Shown here in pieces: positions 34,700-43,900 of a stretch of 64,000 bases of DNA. The position numbers were made by a program, and so were the translations under genes. Position 1 is the stretch's first letter, and the number at the start of each line of letters is the position of its first letter. This DNA comes from Granulicella sapmiensis. GTDB lineage: Bacteria; Acidobacteriota; Terriglobia; Terriglobales; Acidobacteriaceae. The notes under the pieces are model-generated. The model did not search any database. It was not told where the DNA came from and saw only the letters and a program-made list of their open reading frames with translations. The DNA lies in the NCBI GenBank assembly GCA_026225395.1, contig JAMFSR010000016.1:1-64000 (forward strand), in the 5' to 3' direction.

Positions 34700-36085
34700 C
34701 TAGAAGTGGATCATGCCGAAGGCGTGCTTGAGGCCGAAGCAGACGGCGATCATGCAGGCGAAGATGCAGGTCAGGACGAGATCCTGAAAGAGCGGGCGGA
34801 TGCGTTCTCTTGTGGCGCCGTACTGGATGACGATGTAGAGCGGAAAATCGCCGGCGGCTACAGCGATGACTGCGCCGTGTATGCCCCAATAGGCAAAGGC
34901 AACGCGGATGCCGACGATGACGGCCACGCAATACAGGGCATTGCCGAGCGCGTTGTAACGGGGCTTTCCGAGTGAGAAGAGGACGGGCGCAACGGTCTGG
35001 TAAAGAAGGGTATTCCACAAGCCAAGCGCAAGGATGGGGATCATCCAAGCGCCTTCGTGATAGGCGGGCTTGTAGAGCTTGAGGATCAGGAGGTTTCCCC
35101 AGGTGACCATGATGCTGAGGAGAGCGCCGCCGGCTACGAGGACCATGAAGCGATAGCGGAGGAACTTGTCGCGGAAGTCTTCGAGTGGGAGGTCGATGAT
35201 CTTGGCGATGAAGGGATAGAAGACGCGCTGGCCGAGGGCGACGATGATCTGGCGTGGCATGTCGGACAACTGGTAGGCGATGCCGTAGATGCCGAGCAGG
35301 GCAAAGGGAATGAGGCGGCCGAGGACGAGGCGGTCGGCCTGTGCGGCGAAGAAAAAGAAGGCTGTTCCGAGCAGTATCCATTTGCCGAAGTGAACGATGC
35401 TGTCGATCGCGGACTTGTCCCAGCCGAAGGAGGCGCGCGGCCCGGGCGTGACGCGAGGGATGTGGCTGAGGCAAAAGCGGTAGATGGTTCCGGCGATCTG
35501 GCCGCCGATGATGGCCCAGACCGAGGGGTAGAGCTTCGCCCAGACGATGGTGGTGATCAGCGAGACGACGGCCATGGAGAAGTCGATGGCGAAGAGCCGC
35601 TTGACGCCCATGTGGCGCGAGAGGGTGAGCAGGTTGGTGCTGTTGAAGCCGCTCAACAAGGTGCAGAGGCCGAGGACGGGAATCAGCGCGATCAACTCGC
35701 GATCGTGATAGAAGACCGATAGCGGCCAGGCGACGAGGAGCGCGATGATCCAGAGACCGACGCCGCGGAGTGCCTGCAGCGAGAAGGCCGTGTTTAGGAA
35801 AAGCGGATCGTCGCCGCGCGGGGACTGGATAACGCTGGGGACGAGGCCGATGTCGGAGAGCAGGTTGATGCCCATGATCAGCGTGGCGACGAGCGTCATC
35901 TCACCGAAGTAAGCGGGCAGCAGAAGGCGAGTGAGGACGAGGCTGCTGACGACGCGCAGTCCAGTTCCCGAACCGTACTCCAGGATGGACCAGAAGGCAG
36001 CGCGAAGGGCTTTATTTTCGAGCGCACCAAGGGGTCGGGCTTGCTGAGGCACAGTCTCCGGGCTGGGTTCCAATTGCATTTCCAT
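34700..36085 (-). CDS. Wzx-like lipopolysaccharide/exopolysaccharide flippase
   Basis: The protein has 461 residues and about 12-14 membrane helices, of the MATE/MOP polysaccharide transporter superfamily (RfbX/Wzx and WzxC types). The N-terminal ALRAAFWSILEYGSGTGLRV and TRLLLPAYFGEMTLVATLI are typical of WzxC-type proteins, as is LSDIGLVPSVIQ. It would move the undecaprenyl-diphosphate-linked repeat across the inner membrane for the polymerase at 32193. The gene is on the minus strand, and its upstream gap holds a second copy of the GACGTATATA motif. An alternative ATG two codons downstream is possible. Confidence 0.9.
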   Translation of the reverse strand: MEMQLEPSPETVPQQARPLGALENKALRAAFWSILEYGSGTGLRVVSSLVLTRLLLPAYFGEMTLVATLIMGINLLSDIGLVPSVIQSPRGDDPLFLNTAFSLQALRGVGLWIIALLVAWPLSVFYHDRELIALIPVLGLCTLLSGFNSTNLLTLSRHMGVKRLFAIDFSMAVVSLITTIVWAKLYPSVWAIIGGQIAGTIYRFCLSHIPRVTPGPRASFGWDKSAIDSIVHFGKWILLGTAFFFFAAQADRLVLGRLIPFALLGIYGIAYQLSDMPRQIIVALGQRVFYPFIAKIIDLPLEDFRDKFLRYRFMVLVAGGALLSIMVTWGNLLILKLYKPAYHEGAWMIPILALGLWNTLLYQTVAPVLFSLGKPRYNALGNALYCVAVIVGIRVAFAYWGIHGAVIAVAAGDFPLYIVIQYGATRERIRPLFQDLVLTCIFACMIAVCFGLKHAFGMIHF

Positions 36086-36126
36086 GGTGATGCTGGTCTG
36101 TATTGAGTGTACGTAACGAGAGTGAC

Positions 36127-36144
36127 ATCAGATGGACGTATATA
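36127..36144. promoter_or_regulatory. Second copy of the ATCnGAnGGACGTATATA motif
   Basis: This matches 32061-32078 at 16 of 18 bases, including an unbroken GGACGTATATA. It is about 42 bp upstream of the flippase gene but in the opposite orientation to that gene; the first copy is in the same orientation as the polymerase gene. Shared control of export genes is possible. Confidence 0.4.
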
Positions 36145-36271
36145 GCGTACTGGGTACCACTTCCGCTGTATGACTCAAGCGGGGCTGTGTGAGTGCGCGT
36201 TCATTTTGACAGGATGCAGATCGTGGCAGCTGTTCTTAATTGCTCCAACGCGAGCTTGCCCGGCAGGCCAA

Positions 36272-37507
36272 CTATGCCGCTTTGGCCGCAACGCGAGCGT
36301 ATACCTGTCGCCAGTCCCGGATGATGTCCGACCAGAGGAATCCTTTGGTGAGAGCGCGGGCGCGGGCGTTGATGGACATCTGCTCGGCGAGATCGCCGTC
36401 TTCCGCCAACAGATCCATGGAGGCTGCTAGCTCGTTGATGACGTGCTCTTCGCTGGTGGGCTCGATGAGGATGCCGGTGTCTGGAGTGACGAGCAGTGAT
36501 GGGCCGCCCCAGTCGCAGGCGATGACGGGCAGGCCCTGGATCATGGCTTCCTGCACGACGATGCCGTTGGCTTCGGCGAGCGAGGGAAAGACGAAGGCAC
36601 GGTACTGGCGGAGCATTTCGGCGAGTGCGGTGTGGTCCGGGACCCACTCGATGAAGCGAACGCGGTCTTCAAGGTGCAGGGTGGCAACGAGCGCGCGTAG
36701 GTTGGGGAGTTCGGGGCCGCGGCCGATGATGTCGAGCTCGATGGGGTTGCGGGTGCGGGTGAGGCTCTTGATGATGAGGTCGGTGCCTTTGTGCTCGACG
36801 AGGCGGCCGTTGTGAAAGAAGCGGAGATTGACGCCGGAGTGGGTGATGCGCGGCGTGTCGTTGAGCCGGTTCTGGACGCCGCTGTCGATGGAGTCGACGA
36901 ACTGATCGTCGCGGCAGCCGGCCATGCGGAGAGAGTCGTACGTGCGCTGGCCGCCGGCGACGAGCAGGGCATTCGCTTTGCGCTTGCCGGAGAAGCTGAA
37001 CTTATGCAGGAACTGTGCGAACGGGTGCAACCAGCGCCGGATTTTGTAGGCGAGTTTTTCGCGATGATAAAAGGCCGGCGGGTAGTGGATGTTGCCGTTG
37101 ATGGGGCCGATGACGACCTTCGCGCCGGGGACCGTGGGATAAGGAAGGATCGGGGAAACCGGCGAGGTGAAGTGAACGACGGCGCCGGGATTCTGCTTGA
37201 GAAGCTGCTGCGCTTTTTTCGCGGCTGAGCGCATGAAGATGAAGTTCAGAAGCTGCTCAAAGAGCTTGGCGCGGTAGAGGAGCTTTTCGAGGAGCGTGTC
37301 CGGGATATAGGTGACGTGCATCTGGGGGAAGCTGCGGTCGAGCTCCAGTCGGGCGCGCTCGTGGGTGATCTGATGGACGGGGACGCCTTGTTTGTCGAGC
37401 TCGAGATAGATCTGGAGCGCCTTGATGGCTTCGCCGCCCATCTGCTCGGAGACGTTGGGAGCGATCAGAAGGACCTCAAAGGGCGGGACTGCGGTCTCAG
37501 CGGGCAT
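36272..37507 (-). CDS. GT4 glycosyltransferase
   Basis: The protein is 411 residues from the ATG at 37507, chosen because the fold starts there (FEVLLIAPNVSEQMGGEAIKAL, the GT4 acceptor loop). The open frame extends 52 codons further upstream without similarity to the family, and no start has a clear RBS, so the N-terminus is uncertain. The C-terminal half has LRFFHNGRLVEHKGTDLIIKSL, IEWVPDHTALAEMLRQYRAF and VFPSLAEANGIVVQEAMIQGLPVIACDWGGP, the conserved E-x7-E donor-binding region. It is probably a cytoplasmic glycosyltransferase adding a sugar to the repeat unit. It is divergent from the nonribosomal peptide operon, with 325 bp between them. Confidence 0.88.
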   Translation of the reverse strand: MPAETAVPPFEVLLIAPNVSEQMGGEAIKALQIYLELDKQGVPVHQITHERARLELDRSFPQMHVTYIPDTLLEKLLYRAKLFEQLLNFIFMRSAAKKAQQLLKQNPGAVVHFTSPVSPILPYPTVPGAKVVIGPINGNIHYPPAFYHREKLAYKIRRWLHPFAQFLHKFSFSGKRKANALLVAGGQRTYDSLRMAGCRDDQFVDSIDSGVQNRLNDTPRITHSGVNLRFFHNGRLVEHKGTDLIIKSLTRTRNPIELDIIGRGPELPNLRALVATLHLEDRVRFIEWVPDHTALAEMLRQYRAFVFPSLAEANGIVVQEAMIQGLPVIACDWGGPSLLVTPDTGILIEPTSEEHVINELAASMDLLAEDGDLAEQMSINARARALTKGFLWSDIIRDWRQVYARVAAKAA

Positions 37508-37737
37508 AGGCGGGTTCCGGGTTGGTTGTAGTTCTGAAGGTAATGCGTTCCTAATGACTAGCCGATATGGATCTATATTCGTTTCAACACTGTAGACGGT
37601 AAGTCGCATTTTCTGAAACAAGTGCTGGATGATCATGATCTTACGGATTGAGCACGGCCGCAATAGATCGCTGGTTGCAACGGTGATTCCTTATGTGCAG
37701 GATCGCTCTAAAAGTGGGATAGCTTTATCGCCGTCTA

Positions 37738-37743
37738 TATAAT
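37738..37743 (+). promoter_or_regulatory. Candidate -10 element TATAAT for the peptide operon
   Basis: TATAAT occurs 90 bp upstream of the adenylation gene within an AT-rich stretch (37735-37770). No convincing -35 hexamer lies 16-18 bp upstream (TGGGAT at best), so an activator may be needed. The surrounding GTCTATATA (37733-37741) recurs at 46785-46793 upstream of the PP2C gene. The 325-bp gap holds no other accepted feature. Confidence 0.4.
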
Positions 37744-37832
37744 AGGAATACTTTTAGAGATAATTTATTGCGTTTCGGCTGCTGAGCTTTCAGGGGCCTT
37801 TTGTGCTGAGCGACTCCAGGTGATCTTGAACG

Positions 37833-39623
37833 ATGTTAGCCGAGCTTCTCGTTTCTGAAAGAATACGTGCGATTGCGAGCGACACTGTCGCGCTGCGAGA
37901 TTCCGCCGGCTCATTGAGCTATGGTGAGCTGAACCGAAGTGCCGATGGCCTGGCGAGCCACCTGCAATCGCTTGGGGTTGCAACTGGAAGCTCGGTTGCG
38001 ATCTGCCTGCCGCGGTCGTTTGCCCAGATTGTGGCGGAGCTGGCTGCTTTGAGGGCAGGCGCGGCGTTTGTGCCGATCGATCCCGCGTGGCCCGATGAAC
38101 GAGTGCAGCATATCGTTGCCGATTCTGCCGCCCCGGTTTTTATCGCCCCGTCCAGTCTTACGAGCCGCATTTCGGTGAAGGCCACACCGCTGGATGTTTC
38201 CGAGTGGCCGGCTGCGGATGCCCCCGTCTCAGGTGTTGCGGTCTCCGGGAGTGATCTTGCGTACATCATCTACACGTCCGGCTCGACGGGCGTGCCGAAG
38301 GGTGTCGAGATTACGCACGCGAATCTGAATCACCTGATCGACTGGCACCTGGAAGAGTTCAATGTAAGCGCTTCCGACCATGCCACACATGTGGCTGGGC
38401 TGGGGTTCGATGCGGCGGTGTGGGAGATATGGCCGTATCTTTCGGTGGGAGCTTCGATCTCGCTGGCGGATGAAACGGTGCGGGTCGATCCGGCGATGCT
38501 ACAGCGGTGGATTGTCGAGCGCGGTGTCACAATTTCTTTTGTGCCGACGCCGGTAGCCGAGCCGATGCTCGCAATGGAGTGGCCGGCAACAACGCAGATG
38601 CGCTTCCTGTTGACCGGCGGGGATACGCTGCACACGAGGCCGAAGAGCAAGCTTCCGTTCCGGCTGGTGAATAACTACGGGCCTACGGAATGCACTGTGG
38701 TTGCGACCTCCGGCGAGGTGATGGATGGCGCGGAGGGTCTGCCTTCGATCGGCAAGGCGATCAAGGGCACGATGGTGTATCTGCTGGATGAAGCGATGCA
38801 GCCGGTGGCGGATGGCAAGGTCGGCGAGATGTACCTCGGCGGTCGGGGCGTTGGGCGAGGCTATCGCAATCTGCCGGAACAAACAGCGAAGAGCTTTCTG
38901 GCCGATCCCTTTTCGCAGGACGGCGGACGGATGTATCGCACGGGCGATATGGCGAAGCTGCTGCCGGATGGGCAGATTGCCTTCCTTGGACGCGTCGATA
39001 GCCAGGAGAAGATTCGCGGCAACAGGATCGAGCTCGACGAGATTGTCAGTGTGCTGCATCGCCATGAGGGTGTTGCATTCAACGTGGTTGTGGCGAGCCA
39101 GGATCCTGTGCAGGAGAAGCACTTGATTGCGTATGTGCTGGTGACTGAAGGCGCTTCGCTGACGTCGAGAGAGCTACAGGAGTTCGCGGCGACGGCGCTG
39201 CCGAGCTATATGATTCCGTCGAAGTTTGTACGGCTTTCCGGTCTGCCGCTTTCGACGAACGGAAAGATCGATCGCCATGCTTTGCCTTTGCCGACGGAGC
39301 AGAACGTGCTTCCGGAAGCCGCGTCTCGTGAGCCGAAGTCTGATTTGGAAGCGGCTCTGCTTGCGCTGGTGCGCGAGTTGCTGAAGACCGATGACGTTGG
39401 GGTGGAGGATGATTTCTTCCTGGTGGGCGGGCATTCGTTGCTGGGAACGCAGCTTGTGTTGCGTGCGCGCGAACGCTTCGGCGTGATGCTTACGCTGCGC
39501 GATCTCTTTGAGGCTGCAACCGTGGAAGGCCTGGCCATACATATTGAAGAGCTGATCTTCAAAGAAATCGACGCCATGAGTGAGGAAGATGCAGTGCGCC
39601 TGACGTTGGGTGACGCCGGATGA
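37833..39623 (+). CDS. Stand-alone NRPS adenylation-carrier didomain, leucine code
   Basis: The protein has 596 residues. The adenylation domain covers about 10-490: YTSGSTGVPKG 147-157 (A3), FDAAVWE 192-198, NYGPTE 281-286, YRTGD 368-372 and NGKID 476-480 with Lys478. The carrier domain (505-575) has GGHSL with Ser535 for phosphopantetheine. Reading the specificity pocket by alignment to GrsA gives D193 A194 W197 F236 L260 G262 N281 V289 V290 K478, the ten-letter code DAWFLGNVVK known for leucine. There is no condensation or epimerisation domain, so this is a loading unit. It overlaps the P450 gene by 4 bp, like the NovH/NovI type of aminoacyl-carrier plus P450 pairs. Confidence 0.93.
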   Translation: MLAELLVSERIRAIASDTVALRDSAGSLSYGELNRSADGLASHLQSLGVATGSSVAICLPRSFAQIVAELAALRAGAAFVPIDPAWPDERVQHIVADSAAPVFIAPSSLTSRISVKATPLDVSEWPAADAPVSGVAVSGSDLAYIIYTSGSTGVPKGVEITHANLNHLIDWHLEEFNVSASDHATHVAGLGFDAAVWEIWPYLSVGASISLADETVRVDPAMLQRWIVERGVTISFVPTPVAEPMLAMEWPATTQMRFLLTGGDTLHTRPKSKLPFRLVNNYGPTECTVVATSGEVMDGAEGLPSIGKAIKGTMVYLLDEAMQPVADGKVGEMYLGGRGVGRGYRNLPEQTAKSFLADPFSQDGGRMYRTGDMAKLLPDGQIAFLGRVDSQEKIRGNRIELDEIVSVLHRHEGVAFNVVVASQDPVQEKHLIAYVLVTEGASLTSRELQEFAATALPSYMIPSKFVRLSGLPLSTNGKIDRHALPLPTEQNVLPEAASREPKSDLEAALLALVRELLKTDDVGVEDDFFLVGGHSLLGTQLVLRARERFGVMLTLRDLFEAATVEGLAIHIEELIFKEIDAMSEEDAVRLTLGDAG

Positions 39624-40906
39624 CGAACGCGAGGCAGTTCGCACGAAAGAGAGAAGCCGAGTACAGCCTTTTTCAGCAGCTGAATCCTGAGGTGATGGCT
39701 GACCCTTACCCGTTGTATCGCAAGCTGCGGGAGTTCGAGCCGGTGCATTGGGATCCCTTTATGCATAGCTGGGTGGTGACGAGCTATGCAGAGTGCGTGG
39801 CTGTGCTTTCGAAGTACAAGGCCGCACGTACGCCGGCTCCGGAGTATCTGGAGGCGATGGGGCTTTCTGTTCTCGCTCCCTACGCGGCGATGATGCTGAA
39901 GCAGATCATGTTTCAGGATCCTCCTGTCCACGCGGGTATGCGAGCGATGTGTGCGATCGCGTTTACGCCGAAGCGCATAGAAAGCCTGCGCCAAAGCGCG
40001 GAAGCGATGGCCAAAGGATTGATCGATCGCATCGTCGATCGCGGTGGAAGAATGGACGTGGTTGCGGATTTTGCGGTGCCGTTTCCGTCCCTGTTTCTCA
40101 CCGCGATGATGGGACTGCCGGCTTCCGATTCCTCTCAATTGAAACAATGGGCCGCCGATGTTGCCGAGCTGATTGGCAACTTTGAACACGATCCTGATCG
40201 CATCCAAAAGCTTGTGACGAGTTTGGAGCAGCTGAGGGTGTACCTGACCGAAAAGGTCATCGAGCAACGAGCGAGGCCTTGCGACGGTGTTCTTTCTGCT
40301 TTGCTCGCCGCAGAGATTGAGGGTGTACGTCTTTCAGAAGAAGAGATTGTGGCCAACGCGGTTCTCATCTGTTCCGGCGCTCTGGAAGAGCCGGCAAATC
40401 TTATTAGCTGCGGCATGTTCTCGTTGTTGCAGCGGCCAGAGGCTCTGGCGCAGCTGAGGGAGCATCCAGAGATTGCTCAAACAGCTGTTGAGGAGCTGCT
40501 GCGTTTTGAGTCGCCAACCCAGCACACGGGACGCTTGGCGCCAGAGGACGTGGTTCTGGGTGGAAAGCAGATCCGCAAGGGCGACCTGGTAACGGCAGTG
40601 GTTGCTGCGGCAAACCGCGATCCCTTGAGATTCCACGAGCCTGACCGGCTTGACCTGACCAGAGCAGACAACCGGCATCTGGCGTTTGGATGGGCTTCGC
40701 ACTATTGCCTTGGTGCGCCACTCGCCCGGATGACAGGCCAGGCCGCGTTTACGGCGTTGCTCCGGCGGCTTCCGTCTCTTGCCTTAATCACGAAGGAACC
40801 GCAGTGGCGTGGGATGGCGGCGCTGCGCGGGATTGTTTCGCTTGAAGTTGAATTTGATCGGAAGCTGGCTGAAACAGTGCAAACGGAGAGGACCTATGTC
40901 CAGTAA
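39620..40906 (+). CDS. Cytochrome P450, probably acting on carrier-bound amino acid
   Basis: A 428-residue bacterial soluble-type P450. The heme loop is FGWASHYCLG with Cys363 as the iron ligand; the K-helix ExxR is E292-L-L-R295, and PDRLDLTR near 341-348 is typical. The I-helix, normally A-G-x-E/D-T-T, reads SGALEEPANL (252-261), so the usual proton-relay Thr appears to be Glu or Pro. The gene starts inside the adenylation gene (ATGA overlap) and its end overlaps the next NRPS gene by 11 bp, so the three are co-translated. By analogy with NovI-type enzymes, I infer oxidation, probably beta-hydroxylation, of leucyl-S-carrier. The redox partner is not in this window. Confidence 0.9.
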   Translation: MTNARQFARKREAEYSLFQQLNPEVMADPYPLYRKLREFEPVHWDPFMHSWVVTSYAECVAVLSKYKAARTPAPEYLEAMGLSVLAPYAAMMLKQIMFQDPPVHAGMRAMCAIAFTPKRIESLRQSAEAMAKGLIDRIVDRGGRMDVVADFAVPFPSLFLTAMMGLPASDSSQLKQWAADVAELIGNFEHDPDRIQKLVTSLEQLRVYLTEKVIEQRARPCDGVLSALLAAEIEGVRLSEEEIVANAVLICSGALEEPANLISCGMFSLLQRPEALAQLREHPEIAQTAVEELLRFESPTQHTGRLAPEDVVLGGKQIRKGDLVTAVVAAANRDPLRFHEPDRLDLTRADNRHLAFGWASHYCLGAPLARMTGQAAFTALLRRLPSLALITKEPQWRGMAALRGIVSLEVEFDRKLAETVQTERTYVQ

Positions 40907-43900
40907 CACGGGCCCAAGTGCAGCAACGATGTCGGATGCCAAGCGCGCCCTGATGGCGCAGCGTCTGAAGGGGATTTCACTCGCGAAGCGGGAAGAAAGC
41001 CAGATAAAGCCTTGCGGAGCGGGTGATCGTTTTCCTATTTCGGTGGACCAGTATCGCATTTGGCTGCATGCCTCCATGCATCCGGAGATGGCGACCTATA
41101 ACGAGCCGATCACGATTCAATATCGTGGCGAGCTCGATATCGCTGTCCTGACAGAGAGCCTCAATTACTTCCTTCGCCGGCACGACGCGTGGCGCACTAC
41201 GTTTGTGATGGACAACGACGAGGTATTTCAGGTCGTTCACCCAGCGGTGAAGGTCGATCTTGAATTGTTTGATCTGACCGATCTTCTGGAAGACGAGCGT
41301 GAAGCGGAGTCGCTGAGTCTTGCCACGGAGCAGGCGCTCTCGCCTATCGATCTCACGCGGGCGCCGCTTTTTCGTGCCCTGGTGGTGCGTGCCACACCCG
41401 ACGACTATCGCCTGCATATGGTGCTCCATCACATTGTGTTCGATGGGCTATCCATCCAGGAAACTTTCATTCCCGAGCTTGCGACGATCTACGCTGCCCT
41501 GAAAGCAGGAGACGAACCCTCGCTGGCTGCGCGGACGCTGCGGTATTGCGATTACGCCGCGTGGCGGCGAGAACAGATTTCCCTGCCGTCGATGGAACGT
41601 CATATTGCTTACTGGCAGAAAGAGCTTGCCGGCGATCTGCCGGTGCTTCGGCTTCCGACGGACCGGCCACGACCGGCGGTCATCAGCCAACGCGGCGACA
41701 TAGAGACATACGCCATCTCTCGCGAACTCTCGGACTCGCTGCGAGAACTGAGCCAGGCCAACGGTGTCACGCTTTACATGACGATGCTTGCGGTGTTTCA
41801 GGTGTTGTTGTTTCGCTATAGCGGTCAGGAAGATGTGATCATCGGTGGCGGAGCCGACGGGCGCAGGCGGCCTGAGCTACACGGGATGATGGGTTACATC
41901 CTGGATACGTTTGCGGTGCGGACTCATCCTATGGGCAAGCAACCGTTCTCTGCTTTCCTTCAGGAAGTAAAGCGGGCCGTGCTTGGGGGATTGGCTGCCG
42001 CGGAAGTCCCCTTCGACCGCGTGGTGCAGGCCGTGGGGATCAAGCGCAACTTGAGCCATCACCCGATCTTCCAGACGTTCTTTTCGTTTCTGGCGAGCAG
42101 CGGAAACCTTCCCGCCGGGTGGGAGATGAAGCCGAAGCTGGTGAACGGCGGTGCAACCAAGTTCGATATCTACCTGGAAGTGGAGGAATTGGAGACACAC
42201 ACCGCGGTGTGCTGCATCTACAGCACCGACCTCTTCGATGCCGATACGATTAAGCGGATGTTTGGGCATTGGACCACCCTGCTCCGGGCCGTATGCGACA
42301 CACCGGAGTGTGCTCTCGCCGATCTCCCGGTGCTGACCGCGGAAGAGCAGGAGTTGATGCTTGTCCGCTGGAACGAGCAGGCTGTGGATGTTCCGGCGAC
42401 GACAATGCATGGCCTTGTGGAAGAGCAGGTGCAGCGCACGCCGAATGATGTAGCCGTGAAGTTCGAAGACGTGACCTGGACCTATGCAGAGCTGGACCGT
42501 CAGGCGGAGAGGCTCGCAACGCATCTGCGCCGGGCCGGCGCCGGGCCGAAGACCCTGGTAGCTATATGTATCGATCGCTCGGAGTTGTTGATTGCAGGGC
42601 TGCTTGCGATTTTGAAGACAGGCGCCGCCTATCTGCCGCTCGATCCCGGGACTCCGCACTCCCGCATTGCACTCTGCCTGGAAGATGCCGAGCCTGCGAT
42701 TGTGATGACGCAAGGTTCCGTAGTGAGCGATCTGCCGGACATTGGGGCAAAGGTTCTTTTGATGGAAGACCTCGTCGTTGCTGACCCGCTCCTCGGCAAG
42801 CCCGGCGAAGCGAAGAGTGACGCAGCCGGGCCTGAAGATACGGCGTACATCATTCATACGTCCGGCAGTACGGGGCGTCCCAAGGCCGTAGAGCTTTGCC
42901 ATGGCGCCGTCGTAAACCTGCTGCTATCCATGCAGCGCGAGCCAGGCTTCAAGGCCACCGACACGCTGGTTGCGGTGACGACCGTGTCGTTCGACATCGC
43001 TGTGCTTGAGTTGTTCCTTCCGCTCATCACGGGTGGGAAGGTTGTTATCGCAAGCCGAAGCGTGGCGTCGGATCCCTACAGCCTGGCAGCACTGATTGAG
43101 ACTACTGGCTGCACAGTGATGCAGGCGACCCCCGCAACCTGGCGAGCCCTGATGGCGATCGATTGGCAGGGCCGGCCGGAGATGAAGGTGCTCTGCGGCG
43201 GCGAAGCGCTCACGCGAGATCTGGCCGATAAGTTGTTGGTGCGCAAGCTCGAGCTATGGAACGTCTACGGTCCTACCGAAACCACGATCTGGTCGACTGT
43301 AAGGCGTGTGCTTCCTGTCACCGGCATTGTTCCCGTTGGCAGGCCGATTGCGAATACGACAACGTACATCCTGGATAGCAACGAACAGCCGGTTCCCATC
43401 GGAGTGACGGGTGAGTTGTATATAGGGGGCGTGGGATTGGCGAAGGGCTATCGTGGCCAGCCTGAGTTGACTGCGCAAAAATTTGTGTGGCCGGCGATCA
43501 CAAAGGGTGAGCGGGTTTACCGCACGGGCGACTATGCCGTGTATCGCGCCGATGGAACGATTGAGTGCCAGGGACGAGCCGATAACCAGGTGAAGATTCG
43601 CGGGCACCGGATTGAACTTGAAGAAGTGGAGCTGCATCTCAATGCGCATCCGCAGATTGCGTCCGCCGCTGCAAGAATCTGGGAGGATCAGGTCGGCGGG
43701 AACCGTTTGAGTGCCTACTTTGTAGCCAAGGACGGTATGGCGCCGGGCATCGCGCAGATACGCGACTTCCTCCGGGACCGCTTGCCGGAGTATATGATTC
43801 CTTCGGACTTTTCGGTTCTTGAAGCGATGCCGCTGACCTCGAACGGCAAGATGGACCGCAAGGCGCTGCCTGCCCCAAACGATCCAACGGCGGCGCGGCC

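Noticed and set aside
34317-35474. A 385-codon open frame antisense to GT4 and overlapping the flippase gene
   Set aside because: Extremely Arg/His/Pro-rich translation typical of a wrong frame; both overlapped genes are well supported.
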